In this document: in pieces, positions 32,133 through 43,445 of the stretch
Numbering within the stretch: the first letter of the stretch is position 1
How the letters are laid out: each line of letters starts with the position of its first letter
DNA from: Ostrinia nubilalis
Taxonomy: Eukaryota > Arthropoda > Insecta > Lepidoptera > Crambidae
Length of the DNA: 64,000 nt
NCBI RefSeq assembly: GCF_963855985.1
Contig: NC_087118.1
Span: forward strand, 2,914,001 to 2,978,000
Direction of reading: 5' to 3'
Notes under the pieces: model-generated
The model's input: only the letters and a program-made list of their open reading frames with translations
Database searches by the model: none
Told to the model about the DNA's origin: nothing
Program-made: the position numbers and the translations under genes

Positions 32133-32263
32133 TGTAGTATGCGCGTCACGCACGCACACACTCACATCCCTTACATAGTATATAAGGTTATACACTATTA
32201 ATAAATGAGCTCTTAATACGCAGTCAGTCTACTTATTTAATCGTCCCAACGCCCAACGTTGCA
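32133..32263 (+). repeat. 5' LTR of the non-coding LTR element
   Basis: It starts TGTAGTATGCGCG, ends CCAACGTTGCA, contains a TATATAAGG TATA-like box (about 32179) and an AATAAATGAGC signal (about 32200), and matches 35095-35225 exactly. Confidence 0.93.
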
Positions 32264-32281
32264 TGGCGACCCTGCCAGTGC
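32264..32281 (+). promoter_or_regulatory. Primer-binding site of the non-coding LTR element
   Basis: TGGCGACCCTGCCAGTGC follows the 5' LTR without a gap, as expected for tRNA priming. Confidence 0.75.
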
Positions 32282-32520
32282 TGCTCACGCAGCATTGCGC
32301 AGATGGTTTAGTAGAAAATATTAAAATTAATTAAAATAATATTGAAAATGTAGTGAAAAGTGGACTCGTAAAAATGGACTAAAATTGGACTTAATTAATA
32401 AATCTTCAATAAAATTATCGAACTAAAAATAAATGCGTACGTGAAATAGAAATAACAGTGCCAAAAATCAAGAATTTCCTGATCCTGATCAAGATGCAAG
32501 AAAACGGACCGAATTGGATA

Positions 32521-32613
32521 AGCTGGGCGCCGGGCGATGATGGAGTCAGATGAGGTAACAACAGTGTGCTGGGAGCCGGGCGATGATGGAGCCAGATGAG
32601 GTTAACAGCAGGT
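32521..32613 (+). repeat. Two ~46-bp leader repeats
   Basis: The unit GCCGGGCGATGATGGAG(T/C)CAGATGAGGT occurs twice in the leader of the non-coding LTR element. In such elements the leader keeps the packaging signal, so the repeat may matter there, but that is inference. Confidence 0.7.
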
Positions 32614-35079
32614 AGCAGGGGTGCCGGGAGTGTTCGAGTCGGAAGTGGTCGCAGCCGGGAGAACCCATAAGTCCCCGTGCAGTAGTATTCTCAGTCCCCA
32701 TGTGCCCCATGAAGAAAAGTCCTCTTGCCCTCTTAAAAATTTGGTCATCATTCTACGGTAATTTTTTTTCTCATTTATTATTATCATTTAAATTTTGGAG
32801 ATTAATTTAATTTTTGAAATGTTAATTTATTGGTTTCATTTGATGATATTTTTTTTAATAATTTCGTAATTTTGTAAAGTAAATTATTTTGTGAGAATAT
32901 TTTTATGGATATATTGAATGTACTAATTTAATTTAAACTTAATTCACAAAATTGCAATTTTATATACTTAAAGGAATAAATATAGAATTCGATATTTTTA
33001 TTGAAGATGTAAAATGTTTATTACTAGGTATTTTGAATATTTTTATGGTGTACAAATTATAACGTTGTTGACGACTTAGTAAATTTACTGATAACATAAT
33101 AATATTGAACAATATAGTAATACTGGATAATAAGAAAGAATAATAATTTGCATAATAATTTTATTTCATGATATTTTTTTAAAGATTTTATTTATATTTT
33201 GGCAATTAAGTTATGTAGTTTTACACCAGTGATATTTTACAGTCTCATTTTTTTACATTTTATTTGATTAGGAATTATTTACATTAATATTATTACAACA
33301 ATTTTTAAAATAATTTGATTGTCTAAAAGTAGGTCAATAATTTTGTTACTCAGTCATGTCATTGCACTCAACGCATACGACTTATTGCAAATCAGCAAAA
33401 CGTGATTTAGCATCAGACACGTTATGATGACATGTAGGTACTTTCTAGCGTATCGACACAATACTTCGCTGTAATTAAGATCTTTACATTTTAAACAATA
33501 ATTGTATTTGGTATGCAAGTAAATATTTTAAATTAATTTTTTAAATTAGTATCATATTTGAAGACTTTTAAGATCACCAAGATCACATTTCTAAATATGG
33601 ATCTTTAACAAAATCATTAATTAGGATTATTGATTGGATTTAACTTTGAAGTACATAAAATAATCTTTTGACATTTTTTTTTCACGGTCAAGTAATGTAA
33701 TATTTATGTAATGATGAAATAAAGAATTTGATGATTGCTATGTTGAAAAATATTTTGCAAAATGTAGGTAAAATATCACTTGGCTGACTTATCGATTGCT
33801 GATTTATTTGGGTCAACACACAATAGATATTACACAATGATTAACTGTAATTGAAAGTTTTTGACTATGAACGTAAATTATTTTACACAAATTCTATTTG
33901 TTTTGTTTTAACTATGATTTTATTACAGTTACCTATATTCAGTACTTATGTAACTTTAGAAATTATTTAGAAAAATGACTTTGAAATTGTGTATATGAAA
34001 AATAATATTTTGATATCATATTATGATTACACGGATAAGACGATAATAGGAATAATCTTGATTCTATGACAGAATATAATTTATACATTGTATAAAGAAA
34101 ACTATAAGGAGGAATATTGTGAGTTAGAAAACTGTAGGCATAGGAATGTACGTTAATGTTATTAAATGATGAAGGCTATGAGATAAAGGTTTGTTGTAAT
34201 AAGGCAGGTTTTGGTTTGAAATTCAGATAGGAAAAGTTATAAAATAGTTTGATATTGTTTGTAAAGATGAGCTAAAAGTTAGGCATGCATTCATTACATA
34301 GGATACTTTTAATTATTTTGGACTGATCACCCAAAAGTTTTAAGATATTCTTGTGCATTGATTGCGTAGGTTTGTGAGATTGTAAAGTATTTTGTTAGAT
34401 ATTGAATGAATATTGAAATATTATATGAATATTATGTAAACATGGTACTAAAATAAATAATATTAAGGGGAATTATCCTTCGTTCGATCATGGTGCATAC
34501 TAGATATCTCTGTGAGAATAGTTGGAGACATTAATAAGTCTTAAAATTATCCCTTAATTTAAATGATTATTATAAATAAATAAATATTATTATAAAGTGC
34601 GCGCACATTTTATAAAAGTACCATGATGAAATGATAAAATGAATTAAGTCGACAATAAATAAATAAATAATGACTTGTAAGTGTAGTAGATCTACTAACT
34701 ATTAAAACATGAGGGTGGCCACCTCATAAAAATACAATGATGATGATGTATCTCGGAAATGTAAACTTAAATGGATAAGACATTACTAGACGTACGTAAT
34801 ACCTGGATGTGACTTTATTTTATTAAGAATGAATATTACATACAATTGATATTAATTGATATTCATTTAAAATACTTAGTCGTCAACAACACGTTTAGAT
34901 TAAGATTTTTTTTTCTTTCAATTCTTATTGTTATGGTTATTTGACACCACAAATTTACATCTTTTTGCTTGTCGTATTTTACTCGATCTTACGAATTATT
35001 GGAGAATGGTGTCAAGTACCCAATTTTGTACATTTTTTTTTCTTTCATTCACTTCTTTTATGTAAAAAAAAAAAACCCA

Positions 35080-35094
35080 AAAAAACGGGGGAGG
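35080..35094 (+). promoter_or_regulatory. Polypurine tract of the non-coding LTR element
   Basis: AAAAAACGGGGGAGG directly precedes the 3' LTR. Confidence 0.85.
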
Positions 35095-35225
35095 TGTAGT
35101 ATGCGCGTCACGCACGCACACACTCACATCCCTTACATAGTATATAAGGTTATACACTATTAATAAATGAGCTCTTAATACGCAGTCAGTCTACTTATTT
35201 AATCGTCCCAACGCCCAACGTTGCA
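35095..35225 (+). repeat. 3' LTR of the non-coding LTR element
   Basis: Identical by eye to 32133-32263. It is followed by GAAG and the rest of Y copy 1. Confidence 0.93.
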
Positions 35226-35686
35226 GAAGAAAGAATGACATCATACCTACCTACTTACTACGCAAACACGAAACGGCTACATCCTAGAACGAGAGCGAGG
35301 CATCACCCGAAAATCATATTTGTATTTGGCTTTGCACAAACTTAATCTAATGTTACTCGCTGTACTTTGGCAACAATTTATTTTTACTGAATATTGTTGG
35401 GGTACCTATGCATTATGGTAAAAGAACTAGCTTGTCGTAATTTGGTGTATCGATGTTACTCTTCCGTTTCATTTACCTACACGGAAAGGTAATAGTTAAT
35501 ATTTTAACGATAAAATTCTTAAAACATCATAAATTGTATTCAAAAGAAATTATTTATTAAAGGCAAAACATCAAGTCCCGACGGGCGCGCGCGTGACACT
35601 CGACTGATATAATACCCGCCGGCGGGGCGCTTCGCTGTAGGTAATATTCGGATGTACCGCGCGGAGTGAGCCAGGCCTGACTTTAC

Positions 35687-38150
35687 ATAGGAGCGTTTTA
35701 AAGCTGCATTTTTCGGAAAATAAAACAATTATAGTTTATAATGTAACTTGAAAAAATCGAACTGCCTAAGGTGGACATCGAACCCACGACCTTTTGCGCG
35801 GTAATTAGATTAGAAAAATATATTTTTTCCCCAAAAAAGTACCTTATATCAAACGATATCCTTAAATAAATCCACGTACCTAATTTAGTCTACAATTCAT
35901 ATTCTTAAAGTTATTTTTTCCAGAAATAAATGTTGCTTAATACAAAATGGTTCTAATCACTTTTATTTAAAAAGAGGCTAAGTGATTCAAGCGCCTTAAA
36001 CTGAAAATATTAGGTCCAGGAAAGAGGATTGAAGCGACACACAGGGGGTTATTTACTGTAAGGCTAATTGTATTAACAACCATCGCTATATTAAAATGAT
36101 TCAAGCTAGTCAGTCAGTAAAAAATCGGCTCAAGACCGAACGCGATGTTAAGTCAAGTCTACAAGTTATAAAAAGGCTAACTTAATTCTAGTTCTATAGA
36201 GACCTGAATGGAGCTCTTAGAAGATTAACCATTTTTATTGAAAGTTTTAGTCTTACTTCCGCTTGGATTGAGATATTGGCCAAACCGATCGTCCTATATT
36301 CTTCTTCTGTTAAACCAGTGTCTAGTGCGCTTTTGGCGGTCAACTTGAGATCCACCTTTCCCTTCGAAGCACTCAAGAGTGAGCTTGAGCCGAGGACGAA
36401 TGTCCAATTTGAGAACACTGTCGGGTATTTCTGGGTAGGTCAGTAACCGTTCCCATCCGCCAAAACTTATTTATTAATTTATTTATTTATGGCCCTCTCT
36501 TCTGCAGTGGAAGCAGAATCTGTTACGTTTGATGCTAGCAATGTAAATAGGCTTTTAAAAGCGCTTCTAGACTGCAAGAAAGGATTTTTTCCTGGCGGCT
36601 TGGTGACTGGAATTGAACCGCCACCGGTGCAGACGGAGAAGATGGTGAATTGTCTGCACGTGAAAAAGAGGTTGTCCGGCTTGCAGAAATTTATAAAAGT
36701 TACCGTTCCTTGTATTTTAATTAGAAATGTAAATAAAACAGCTCCCTCTCAATTGACACAATTTATTTTGTCTCGTAAGCTCGTATGCAGTTGACAATTA
36801 CGATATTATGACTACTGTAATAGATAGTGCCAATCTCAAGGGATTCAGGGTCGTTAGTTAGGTTCGGTTTGGTGAATATTATTGCCACTACAAATTTCTT
36901 AAAACTCAGCCTAAATATTAAAAGACTCTAATAGTTAAGATAACTGCACGATGTCAGGTCGGAAAGACTCCTACTTGAAGGATGGAAAAGTGGGTACCTT
37001 GGAAGCCATGCGGTTATAAGCCGTTACCCTGAACGTTCCTCTCTTCTTCCGGGGTCCAACGGGTCTTGCACACTTTTAGGCTACAAGCAGCGTCCTCCAC
37101 GGCCTCAAGCACGCAGTGCCAGATGAAGCTCTTGCATCTCCTCGACAGGAAAGCGTTCAAACTCTTGCAGAGACAGAGGTTTGATGGCAAGGAGGAAATG
37201 CGAAGAGATCAGCAGTTTAGAAAGGAGAAATAATTTATACGAAATGATAAGAAATCAATATGAAATATCTAAAATATGAAATGTCTATAAAATCCCGCAT
37301 CTGAAACGAAAAATACGAGTGTCAGCATCACATGTGGAACGTGGCATTAGGTTATGAAAAAACCCGCAATGGGAAACAAATACTTACGAAGACTGCTCGC
37401 TAATTTGAACTTCACTCGCAGTCCTCAGCAACCCAACCCTCATCCGAATAGGATTTAGGGAATTTCTGAAAGAAACGATCACATGAAATACCACGTACTG
37501 GAATACGAAAAATATCAATCACGAAAAAATAAATAAATTCTCCGACGGGAACTTACCTTATGTGTGTTATTTTTTTTAATTTATCAAGAAATTATCGTCG
37601 ATGCATTTTGCATCAGCCGATTTGAAATACAGGGAATTACATTCCCGAAAATAATAAAATTGCGGTTGCGCACGATCGACCAAAATTCCTAAGTGATTTG
37701 ACAGCTCAACTGACAGTCGCGATTCCATTGACATCGCGAAACGTTTCGTTTCGCCGCTTAAAAAAAGTAAATATATACTAACAAAACCATGATGAAAACA
37801 ATTTCCAGAACACTGAAAATATTATATTTAAAAAATAGAACAATCAAAACAAAAACATTAGGAAATGTTTCAATAAAATATATTTGAATTGACTGAGCAA
37901 AAAGCGCCATCTATTGCAAACCACTTCTAAAGCACGCCAATAGATGTCGCTAGTGGTATCCTAAATCCAAATATCAAGAAGAAAAAACAATTTGTGAAAA
38001 ACTGCAAAACCTGCAACGTTACAAGACGTCCCAGTATTATTAACCCTACCACTGCTTCAGGACAATAAATGGGCCAGTGCTGAGAAGAAGCAGCGCATGA
38101 AACGAGTCACTATAGTCGTACATAAGCATTAATGCGAGCTAGGCAGTTTA
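35687..38150. other. Unidentified stretch with a tRNA-like B box
   Basis: On the minus strand near 35800-35770 a B-box-like GTGGGTTCGATGTCC occurs, hinting at a tRNA-derived SINE remnant, but no A box or tail is found. Short frames at 36194-36418 (-) and 36489-36794 (+) have no recognisable motif. Two 'GCGCCATCTA / TAGATGTCGCTA' phrases occur near 37905-37955. Nothing else can be supported. Confidence 0.35.
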
Positions 38151-38159
38151 AAGAATCTA

Positions 38160-38330
38160 AACAGTTTTATTTTTTATTATAATCATCAATTTTATAGTAG
38201 CCCTTTTTCATTAAGCTGTTTTTAATATGTACTTTAAATTTATGAATGGGCAATTCTACAACAGTTTATGGTAATTTATTAAAAAGTTTAATACCATTTT
38301 TCCATAAATGAATTACCAATCTTATTTGGT
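38160..38330 (-). pseudogene. LINE RT C-terminal remnant
   Basis: The minus strand reads 'LFNKLP', a stop, then 'VVELPIHKFKVHIKNSLMKK', the C-terminal pattern of the CR1/Jockey-type LINEs in this window. It is a decayed fragment, with a stop inside the motif and no tail defined. Confidence 0.5.
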
Positions 38331-39063
38331 ACTAGGCGGAGGACCCGTTACTCAGTACCGAATACATACGGTTTGCTACAGCTCTTAATTTTGAATATTA
38401 ATTTGAAACCTCGGCTCAAGCCGTATCTTGAGGACGGGTTTGGGAGAAACGGTACATATCTGTTTTGTCCAAAACGGATGGCTTCAGCGACACAGGGGGC
38501 ACGCGCGGCCAAAATGCATTATCTTATCCGACAATTTACACAAAATATTGCCTTTTATTATTTAGAACTCACTTGCACAGAATATTGTACAGAAGGCGGA
38601 CTTAATGCCAGTCATCTATCTTAACGAACTAGTTTTCCTAATTTCGGTAAAAGAAAAAGGTTTTAAATTTCACCACTTACATTTTAAATAATTTATCTCT
38701 GATGCGGTGCGACAGATGGTTGTTAAATTAGTTCGAGAAAAAAAGTCTATCCATCCACCAAGTAACAAACATTTCCGTTGAATATCAAAATATTTTAAGC
38801 GCATCGTATTAAAATAAGATGCAGAATAAATGTTTTAAGTAACAATAATGTATGTATTTCAAGTGCAGGCTAAAATGTTTTAAGCGACATCAAGTATGAA
38901 TTTCAAGTGCAGGCTGCATGTTTAAAGCGACACCAATAATAAATTTCAGATTCAGGCATAACGATTCAAATGCCTTTTGTTGCGTGGTTTTCAAGCAAAA
39001 TCACTTATGTCAATTTCATAATCATTTTATGAAGTCCTATTTTTCTACAATTTATGTCGTATC

Positions 39064-39668
39064 GATTCTATGTGCCCCGCCCACTGCCACTTGATTTTAG
39101 CGATTCTGCGGGCTATGTCAGTCACTCTGGTTCTCCTACGGATCTCCTCATTTCTGATTCGATCACGCAGGGAAACTCCGAGCATAGCACGCTCCATCGC
39201 TCTTTGGGTGACCTTGAGCCTTCTTATGAGGCCCATAGTAAGCGACCACGTCTCAGAGCCATACACCATCACTGGCAACACACACTGGTCAAATACTTTT
39301 GACTTGAGACACTGCGGTATTTCGGACGTGAGAATTTCGCGAAGCTTCCCGAACGCTGCCCAGCCGAGTTGGATTCGACGATTAACCTCTTTCTCGAAGT
39401 TGGCTTTATCGCTAAAATCAAGTGGCAGTGGGCGGGGACCATAGCTCGAAGAGCTGATGGCCGCTGGGGCAGGAAAGTTCTTGAGTGGCGACCACGAGAT
39501 GGAAGACGTAGCGTGGGCAGGCCTCCCACTAGGTGGACCGACGATCTGGTAAAGGTCGCGGGAAGTACCTGGATGCAAGCGGCGCAGGACCGGTCTTTGT
39601 GGAAATCCTTGGGGGAGGCCTTTGTCCAGCAGTGGACGTCTTTCGGCTGAAACGAACGAACGAACGGA
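39064..39668 (+). mobile_element. RTE LINE insertion with 5' inversion (twin priming)
   Basis: The left half (39064-about 39415) encodes RTE sequence on the minus strand ('LREILTSEIPQCLKSKVFDQ', 'MVYGSETWSLTM', 'IAKIKWQWAGH'). The right half (about 39405-39650) encodes the next part on the plus strand ('IAKIKWQWAG', 'GRPPTRWTDDLVKVAG', 'SLGEAFVQQW') with an (AACG)n tail. The two overlap by about 30 bp in element coordinates. The 10-bp ATGTCGTATC flanks the whole (39054-39063, 39669-39678), proving that it is one insertion. Confidence 0.92.
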
Positions 39669-39678
39669 ATGTCGTATC

Positions 39679-40263
39679 AGACAAACTAGATTCGGACTAG
39701 ACCTAAAACTGATGTTTCATTCAAGCGACAATAAAGTGTTCAGATCAGACCACAGATATGGATAGATGCAGCATGTATCAAAAATTGTATGAAGCCGAGC
39801 GTGCCACTTTTTAAACGTCATTAGTGTCATTTTAGCGAATTTTAGTGATTGCCGCAACGTAAAAGTAATCGTATCATCGTACTGCATTCGCAAAGTCATC
39901 GAAGGATATCGTGTGACTCGATTCGAAAATTAATTAATTCTGATAAAACTGATATTTTGTTAAATTTATAGCTAGTCTGACTGTGGATTGAAATAATTTT
40001 GTCGCTGTAAACGTTATTCTACATTATTAATTTTCTTATTAATTTGCAAATAATATTTTTGTTGTGCCTACCTAATGTTTATGAAAGTAATGATCGTTAT
40101 TCCATTATGTTAAATAGTACTACTAGTAATTCATACTTAATTCCATACTTTTAAATATCCTTGTAAGTACCTGACCTAGTTTCATAAAATAAAGACTATT
40201 AACTTTAATAAATGTAAAAATGCGTAGTTTTGTCAATACATTTTGTTTCATAAAGCTAAGTCG
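39679..40263. other. Unidentified AT-rich stretch
   Basis: I see no gene or bounded repeat in this interval. Confidence 0.4.
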
Positions 40264-40403
40264 GCGGTGGAATTGTGTAAAGCAATCGTAATCATTTGAC
40301 AGTTCATAACGTATGATAAAGTCAGTTAAACAAAGCGTTTGACAGAATAATCGTACGATATGAACTGTCAAATGATAACGATTACTTTACACAATTCCAC
40401 CTC
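40264..40403. mobile_element. Hairpin MITE, ~140 bp
   Basis: GGTGGAATTGTGTAAAG...CATTTGACAGTTCATA is followed by its near-perfect complement after a loop of about 50 bases, giving arms of about 44 bp. The target duplication was not resolved. Confidence 0.72.
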
Positions 40404-40762
40404 TGGTACCTAGTTTTGAAGATATTTCTAAACGACAAAATTCAGTGTGGTAAAAAACGTTCGAAGTAAAATGAAACACAAAAGATTTTTCTTCATAATT
40501 ATATTATAACTGCAATGAATAGTATTGTGCTTTAGACGAGCCCTATAAAATAATCAAAACAAATCAAAAGGTTTGAATAAAATTGTTCTTCCGCTGTCAT
40601 TTACAGAAAAGGTAATGGCAAAATTATAGAACTTCCTTAGGCAGATGCCTCTACTCTGTCTATTTGAAAAAGTTTGGCACTAGGGGTTTCCCGGGGGCCC
40701 GATACAAAACCAACAACATCCTTATTTTCCTCTTTAAATAAATTAATTCTTACAAATCGTCA

Positions 40763-40984
40763 AATCTCATTATTTTGTTGCAATTTCTTACAAAACTTTG
40801 CGCGCAAAAAGCAAATCTAGTATGAAAATCATCAAACTTCTAATGCTCGTAACTCAGTTCAGACTGAGTTTAGAGGTATACATGTCATAGTAAGTTTGGT
40901 TTATTACACTATTTTGTAATCAAAAAACAAAGTTTGGTCGATGGCCGCGCGAAAAAAAAAAGACGCCAATTTCCGGCATTGTCT
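40763..40984. mobile_element. Spy-type palindromic MITE, truncated copy E
   Basis: This is only the right arm of the 529-bp palindrome (from ATTATTTTGTTGCAATTTC to GGCATTGTCT), followed by TTT and the repeated monomer. The left arm is missing, so it was cut by a deletion or rearrangement. Confidence 0.85.
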
Positions 40985-41118
40985 TTTCAAGCGTCTAACT
41001 TAAGCGGTTTAGATTTTTCATACAAAAGGATTTTCCCGGTAATTCCTGTTTCTGTGAGAATTTCGGGAATTCCTTTCTTAGTGCACCTCTACGGTACCTA
41101 AGCTACGTCCCTTATAAA
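40985..41118. repeat. Diverged interspersed-repeat monomer, unit 1
   Basis: It contains CAAGCGTCTAACTTAAGCGG and TTTCCCGGTAATTCC, the shared core of the spacer units between Spy copies. Its 3' half (to CTTATAAA) differs from the others. Confidence 0.7.
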
Positions 41119-41647
41119 TGGCAATGCCAGATTTTGTATGGAAGGTGGCGTCTTTTTTTTTTCGCGCGGCCATCGACCAAACTTTGTTTTTTGATTACAA
41201 AATAGTGTAATAAACCAAACTTACTATGGCATGTATACCTCTAAACTCAGTCTGAACTGAGTTACGAGCATTAGAAGTTTAATGATTTTCATACTAGATT
41301 TGCTTTTTGCGCGCAAGTTTTGTAAGAAATTGCAACAAAATATTGCGCTATTTTTTTATTGCGCTGATTCTGCTGCATACTGATGTCTGGAGCCTTTTAT
41401 GGATGGTATTGTTTGTTTACACATACAATGTCATTATTTTGTTGCAATTTCTTACAAAACTTGCGCGCTAACAGCAAATCTAGTATGAAAATCATCAAAC
41501 TTCTGATGCTCGTAACTCAGTTCAGACTGAGTTTAGAGGTATACATGCCATAGTAAGTTTGGTTTATTACATTATTTTGTAATCAAAAAACAAGGTTTGG
41601 TCGATGGCCGCGCGAAAAAAAAAAGACGCCAATTTCCGGCATTGTCT
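41119..41647. mobile_element. Spy-type palindromic MITE, copy B
   Basis: 529 bp, flanked by AAA and TTT. It differs from copy A in the gypsy by one base near 41562 (GGTTTATTAC against GGTTAATTAC), which suggests direct ancestry or a very recent common source. Confidence 0.9.
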
Positions 41648-41914
41648 TTTCAAGTGCCTACGTTTAGCCGTTTAGGCAGTGCGTGGGTATGTCAGTGAGT
41701 CAGTCATACAAAAGGAATTTCCCGCTAATTCCAGTTCCCGTGGGAATTTTGCAATATCCTGTTGTAACTAAGCTTTAAGTTTACTAAGGTACCTGCATGC
41801 CAAATTTTAAGCGTCTAACTTACGCGGTTTAGATTTTTTCATACAAATGTTTTTTCCCGCTAACTCCCGTTCCCGTGAGAATTTTGCAATATTTTGTTGT
41901 AACTAAGCTTTAAA
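41648..41914. repeat. Two ~136-bp repeat monomers
   Basis: Two tandem units with CATACAAA, TTTCCCGCTAA, CCCGTTCCCGTG, AATTTTGCAATAT and AACTAAGCTTTAA in the same order. This core resembles the 3' region of a very common insect interspersed repeat, which I do not name with confidence. Confidence 0.75.
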
Positions 41915-42443
41915 TGGCAATGCCAGATTTTGTATGGAAGGTGGCGTCTTTTTTTTTTCGCGCGGCCATCGGCCAAACTTTGTTTTTTGATTATAAAATA
42001 GTGTAATAAACCAAACTTACTATGACATGTATACCTCTAAACTCAGTCTGAACTGAGTTACGAGCGTTAGAAGTTTGATGATATACATACTAGATTTGCT
42101 TTATGCGCGCAAGTTTTGTAAGAAATTGCAACAAAATATTGCGCTATTTTTTTATTGCGCTGATTCTGCTCCACACTGATGTCTGGAGCCTTTAATGGAT
42201 GGAATTGCTTATTTACACATAAAATGTCACTATTTTGTTGCAATTTCTTACAAAACTTGCGCGCAAAAAGCAAATCTAGTATGTAAATCATAAAACTTCT
42301 AATGCTCGTAACTCAGTTCAGACTGAGTTTAGAGGTATACATGTCATAGTAAGTTTGGTTTATTACACTATTTTGTGTCTAAAAAACATGATTTGGTCGA
42401 TGGCCGCGCGAAAAAAAAAAGACGCCAATTTCCGGCATTGTCT
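41915..42443. mobile_element. Spy-type palindromic MITE, copy C
   Basis: 529 bp, more diverged from copies A and B (about 3-5% by eye). The filled site AAGCTTTAAA|element|TTTACTAAGG corresponds to the empty AAGCTTTAAGTTTACTAAGG in the neighbouring monomers, with no direct duplication. Confidence 0.88.
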
Positions 42444-42603
42444 TTTACTAAGGTACCTGCATGCCAAATTTCAAGCGTCTATCTTACGTGGCTTAGATTT
42501 TTTCATACAAATGTTTTTTCTCGCTAATTCCCGTTCCCGTAGGAATTTTGCAATATCCTGTTATAACTAAGCTTTAAGTTTACTAAGGTACCTGCTTGCC
42601 AAA
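42444..42603. repeat. Repeat monomer between Spy copies C and D
   Basis: One ~136-bp unit (TTTACTAAGGTACCTGCATGCC...AACTAAGCTTTAAG) plus the start of the next. It shows the empty CCAAATTTCAAGCG site that copy D fills one unit to the right. Confidence 0.8.
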
Positions 42604-43133
42604 TGGCAATGCCAGATTTTGTATGGAAAGTGGCGTCTTTTTTTTTTCGCGCGGCCATCGACCAAACTTTGTTTTTTGATTACAAAATAGTGTAATAAAC
42701 CAAACTTACTATGGCATATATACCTCTAAATTCAGTCTGAACTGAGTTACGAGCATTAGAAGTTTGATGATTTTCATACTAGATTTGCTTTTTGTGCGCA
42801 AGTTTTGTAAGAAATTGCAACAAAATATTGCGCAATTTTTTTATTGCGCTGATTCTGCTCCATACTGATGTCTGGAGCCTTTAATGGATGATATTGTTTG
42901 TTTACACATACAATTTCACCATTTTGTTGCAATTTCTTACAAAACTTTGCGCGCAAAAAGCAAATCTAGTATGAAAATCATCAAACTTCTAATGCTCGTA
43001 ACTTAGTTCAGACTGAGTTTAGAGGTATACATGTCATAGTAAGTTTGGTTTATTACACTATTTTGTAATCAAAAAACAAAGTTTGGTCGATGGCCGCGCG
43101 AAAGAAAAAAGACGCCAATTTCCGGCATTGTCT
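42604..43133. mobile_element. Spy-type palindromic MITE, copy D
   Basis: 530 bp. The filled site GCCAAA|element|TTTCAAGCG matches the empty GCCAAATTTCAAGCG at about 42460, so insertion was between AAA and TTT with no target duplication. Confidence 0.9.
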
Positions 43134-43445
43134 TTTCAAGCGTCTAACTTAAGCGGTTTAGATTTTTCATACAAAAGGATTTTCCCGCTAATGCCCGTTC
43201 CCGTGGGAATTTCTAAGTATCCTATAACCTGCCCAGGAGTATGAAGAATAATTTTACCAAGTTTCGTTAAAATCCGTCGAGCAGTTTTTGTTTCTATAAG
43301 GAACATACAGACAGACAGACAAAAATTTTACTGATTGCATTTTTGGCATCAGTATCGATCACTAATCACCCCCTGATAGTTATTTTGAAAATATATTTCA
43401 TGTACAGAATTGACCTCTCTACAGATTTATTATAAGTATAGATAA
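43134..43445. repeat. Interspersed repeat 3' portion
   Basis: It continues the monomer (CAAGCGTCTAACTTAAGCGG ... CCCGTTCCCGTGGG) into GTTTCGTTAAAATCCGTCG, ACAGACAGACAGAC and ends TTATTATAAGTATAGAT. This tail is typical of an abundant insect repeat. The stretch 43446-43644 after it is unidentified. Confidence 0.65.

Larger units (their letters stand above)
32133..35225 (+). mobile_element. Non-coding LTR retrotransposon with identical LTRs
   Basis: Two 131-bp direct repeats, identical by eye, enclose 2831 bp with no retroelement coding in any frame. The 4-bp GAAG is duplicated at the edges (32129-32132, 35226-35229), and the uninterrupted site exists in Y copy 2 near 45160. A primer-binding site follows the first LTR and a polypurine tract precedes the second. 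It fits the LARD/TRIM type: a non-autonomous element copied by the machinery of another gypsy. The orientation is set by these sites. Confidence 0.93.
31726..35679 (+). mobile_element. Element Y, copy 1 (857 bp) with nested LTR element
   Basis: Y starts CACAGAATAAGTAATAG and ends GAGTGAGCCAGGCCTG. The 7-bp ACTTTAC directly flanks it (31719-31725, 35680-35686). Subtracting the nested LTR retrotransposon and its 4-bp duplication leaves 857 bp, the same length as copy 2 (44754-45610). There are no TIRs, no poly(A) and no coding capacity, and I cannot place it in a known superfamily. Confidence 0.85.

Noticed and set aside
35760..35820. tRNA gene or SINE on the minus strand
   Set aside because: Only a B-box-like phrase is present. 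There is no A box, cloverleaf or terminator, so no tRNA call is made.
36194..36794. Two short frames, possible host exon remnants
   Set aside because: No motif, no splice context and no similarity I recognise. Kept only as an unidentified stretch.
39045..39578. Minus-strand 177-residue frame as one gene
   Set aside because: It crosses the inversion junction of the twin-primed RTE insertion. Only the part below about 39415 is RTE sense coding, and the rest is antisense of the right half.
42067..42956. Frames of 60-74 residues repeated in the Spy cluster
   Set aside because: They recur because the MITE arms recur. They lie on the palindrome and have no transposase motif.
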